Below are positions 63,362-64,000 of a stretch of 64,000 bases of DNA, in pieces. Both the position numbers and the translations under genes were made by a program. The DNA is from Aquimarina longa SW024 (GTDB lineage Bacteria > Bacteroidota > Bacteroidia > Flavobacteriales > Flavobacteriaceae). Under the pieces are notes generated by a model. The model was given only the letters and a program-made list of their open reading frames with translations, was not told where the DNA came from and made no database searches. The stretch lies in contig NZ_KQ474102.1 of NCBI RefSeq assembly GCF_001401755.1, forward strand, positions 196,595-260,594. The letters run 5' to 3'. Positions within the stretch are counted from its first letter, which is position 1; every line of letters begins with the position of its first letter.

Positions 63362-64000
63362 TCACTCCTGTATTTTATTATAATATGCCTTCTCTGTCAC
63401 CTTTGACCATTTAGCTGTTCTTTTCTGGAAATTAGAATAACTTTCATATACTTCTTTTGATAAAGGGTCATCTCCTATCATTTCTTGGATTGCTTCATTG
63501 GTGTATTCTCGTAATGCATCTAATGTCTCTTTAGAAAACTCACGTATTTGAACATTTTCATCATTTACTAACTTATCAAAATAAATACTATTTTGTTTAT
63601 CAAACTCAGCCAAGACCCATACTTGTGCTCGCTTAGACGCCGCTTGCAATACTGATTGCAAATGTGGAGAAAGACCATCGTACAAGTTTTTATTTATAAA
63701 AAATTCTAATTGTGATCCAGTCTCATGCCAACCAGGACTGTAATAATACTTGGCAATTTTATGAAACCCCATTTTATAATCATGATATGGACCAATCCAC
63801 TCAGTAGCATCAATCACTCCTCGTTCTAAACTTGTGTATACTTCACTACCTGCAACCAGAACTGCAGCACCTCCTGCTTTTTCTATTACTTTGCCTCCTA
63901 TTCCTGGTAATCGCATTTTTAGACCTTTAAAATCTGCTACAGAATTAATTTCGCGATTAAACCATCCTCCCATCTGTACCCCCGTATTACCTCCCATAAA
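63362..64000 (-). CDS. TRAP transporter substrate-binding protein, partial
   Basis: The C-terminal 212 or so residues of a DctP-type periplasmic binding protein; the 5' end lies beyond the right edge. GWFNREINSVADFKGLKMRLPGIGGKVIEKAGGAAVLVAGSEVYTSLERGVIDATEWIGPYHDYKMGFHKIAKYYYSPGWHETGSQLEFFINKNLYDGLS is the canonical DctP core, including the substrate-clasping Arg in MRLPG and the ERGVIDATEW segment of the TakP/alpha-keto-acid group. It would deliver organic acids (keto-acids or similar) to a DctQM permease that should be encoded beyond the window. Confidence 0.93.
   Translation of the reverse strand, partial: FMGGNTGVQMGGWFNREINSVADFKGLKMRLPGIGGKVIEKAGGAAVLVAGSEVYTSLERGVIDATEWIGPYHDYKMGFHKIAKYYYSPGWHETGSQLEFFINKNLYDGLSPHLQSVLQAASKRAQVWVLAEFDKQNSIYFDKLVNDENVQIREFSKETLDALREYTNEAIQEMIGDDPLSKEVYESYSNFQKRTAKWSKVTEKAYYNKIQE

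Overview
The window comes from an AT-rich member of the Bacteroidota, most likely a marine flavobacterium close to Aquimarina. This is inferred, not proven, from four things: the tmRNA tag GENNYALAA, secreted enzymes ending in type IX secretion (T9SS) sorting domains, TAnnTTTG-type promoter boxes, and many SPII lipoproteins and SusC/FecA-like signalling genes. No replication origin, CRISPR array, tRNA or rRNA was seen. The only stable RNA gene is tmRNA.

Layout. 0-2.2 kb: partial pyrF, a lysine/alanine dehydrogenase-like gene and ssrA. 2.2-10 kb: a patchwork region with a broken azoreductase, an ECF sigma / FecR anti-sigma / TonB receptor / DUF4249 surface-signalling operon, an internally deleted IS3 element, and a 7TMR-DISM sensor pseudogene interrupted by that IS. 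10-24.7 kb: a T9SS GH18 chitinase; a phosphopantetheinyl transferase, type II thioesterase and NusG-like (UpxY/LoaP) antiterminator without any NRPS/PKS; a duplicated BSP metalloprotease; Lrp and ROK genes; two rhodaneses and two thioredoxin-fold proteins. 24.8-34 kb: marR-yceI, then a complete trp operon behind a classical tryptophan leader-peptide attenuator (three consecutive Trp codons). The trp operon carries two foreign genes, one of them GrpB-like, between trpD and trpC.

34-47.4 kb is the accessory core: an M43 metalloprotease, a phased 21-bp repeat array, then a PAAR protein and a 1500-residue protein. The large protein carries a degenerate M23-like fold, SH3-like stretches, a lysozyme/transglycosylase-like domain and a C39/papain-like C-terminus. 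It is followed by a lipoprotein, a small lipoprotein, three tandem YARHG lipoproteins that are mosaics of one another, an intact IS3-family element and a DUF1287 protein. I read this as a contractile-injection cargo effector aimed at peptidoglycan with candidate immunity lipoproteins. It is the best candidate for an undescribed system here.

47.4-64 kb is mostly chromosomal: an EEP-family hydrolase, a membrane-anchored methyltransferase, an outer-membrane barrel, an S41 peptidase, a UDG-superfamily protein, a cadherin/LRR pseudogene, an overlapping MBOAT + two SGNH hydrolase operon (O-acylation of a surface glycan), pyruvate carboxylase, a lipoprotein and a partial TRAP transporter binding protein.

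All family assignments come from reading motifs and architecture. No database search was run, and residue positions given with 'about' are estimates.
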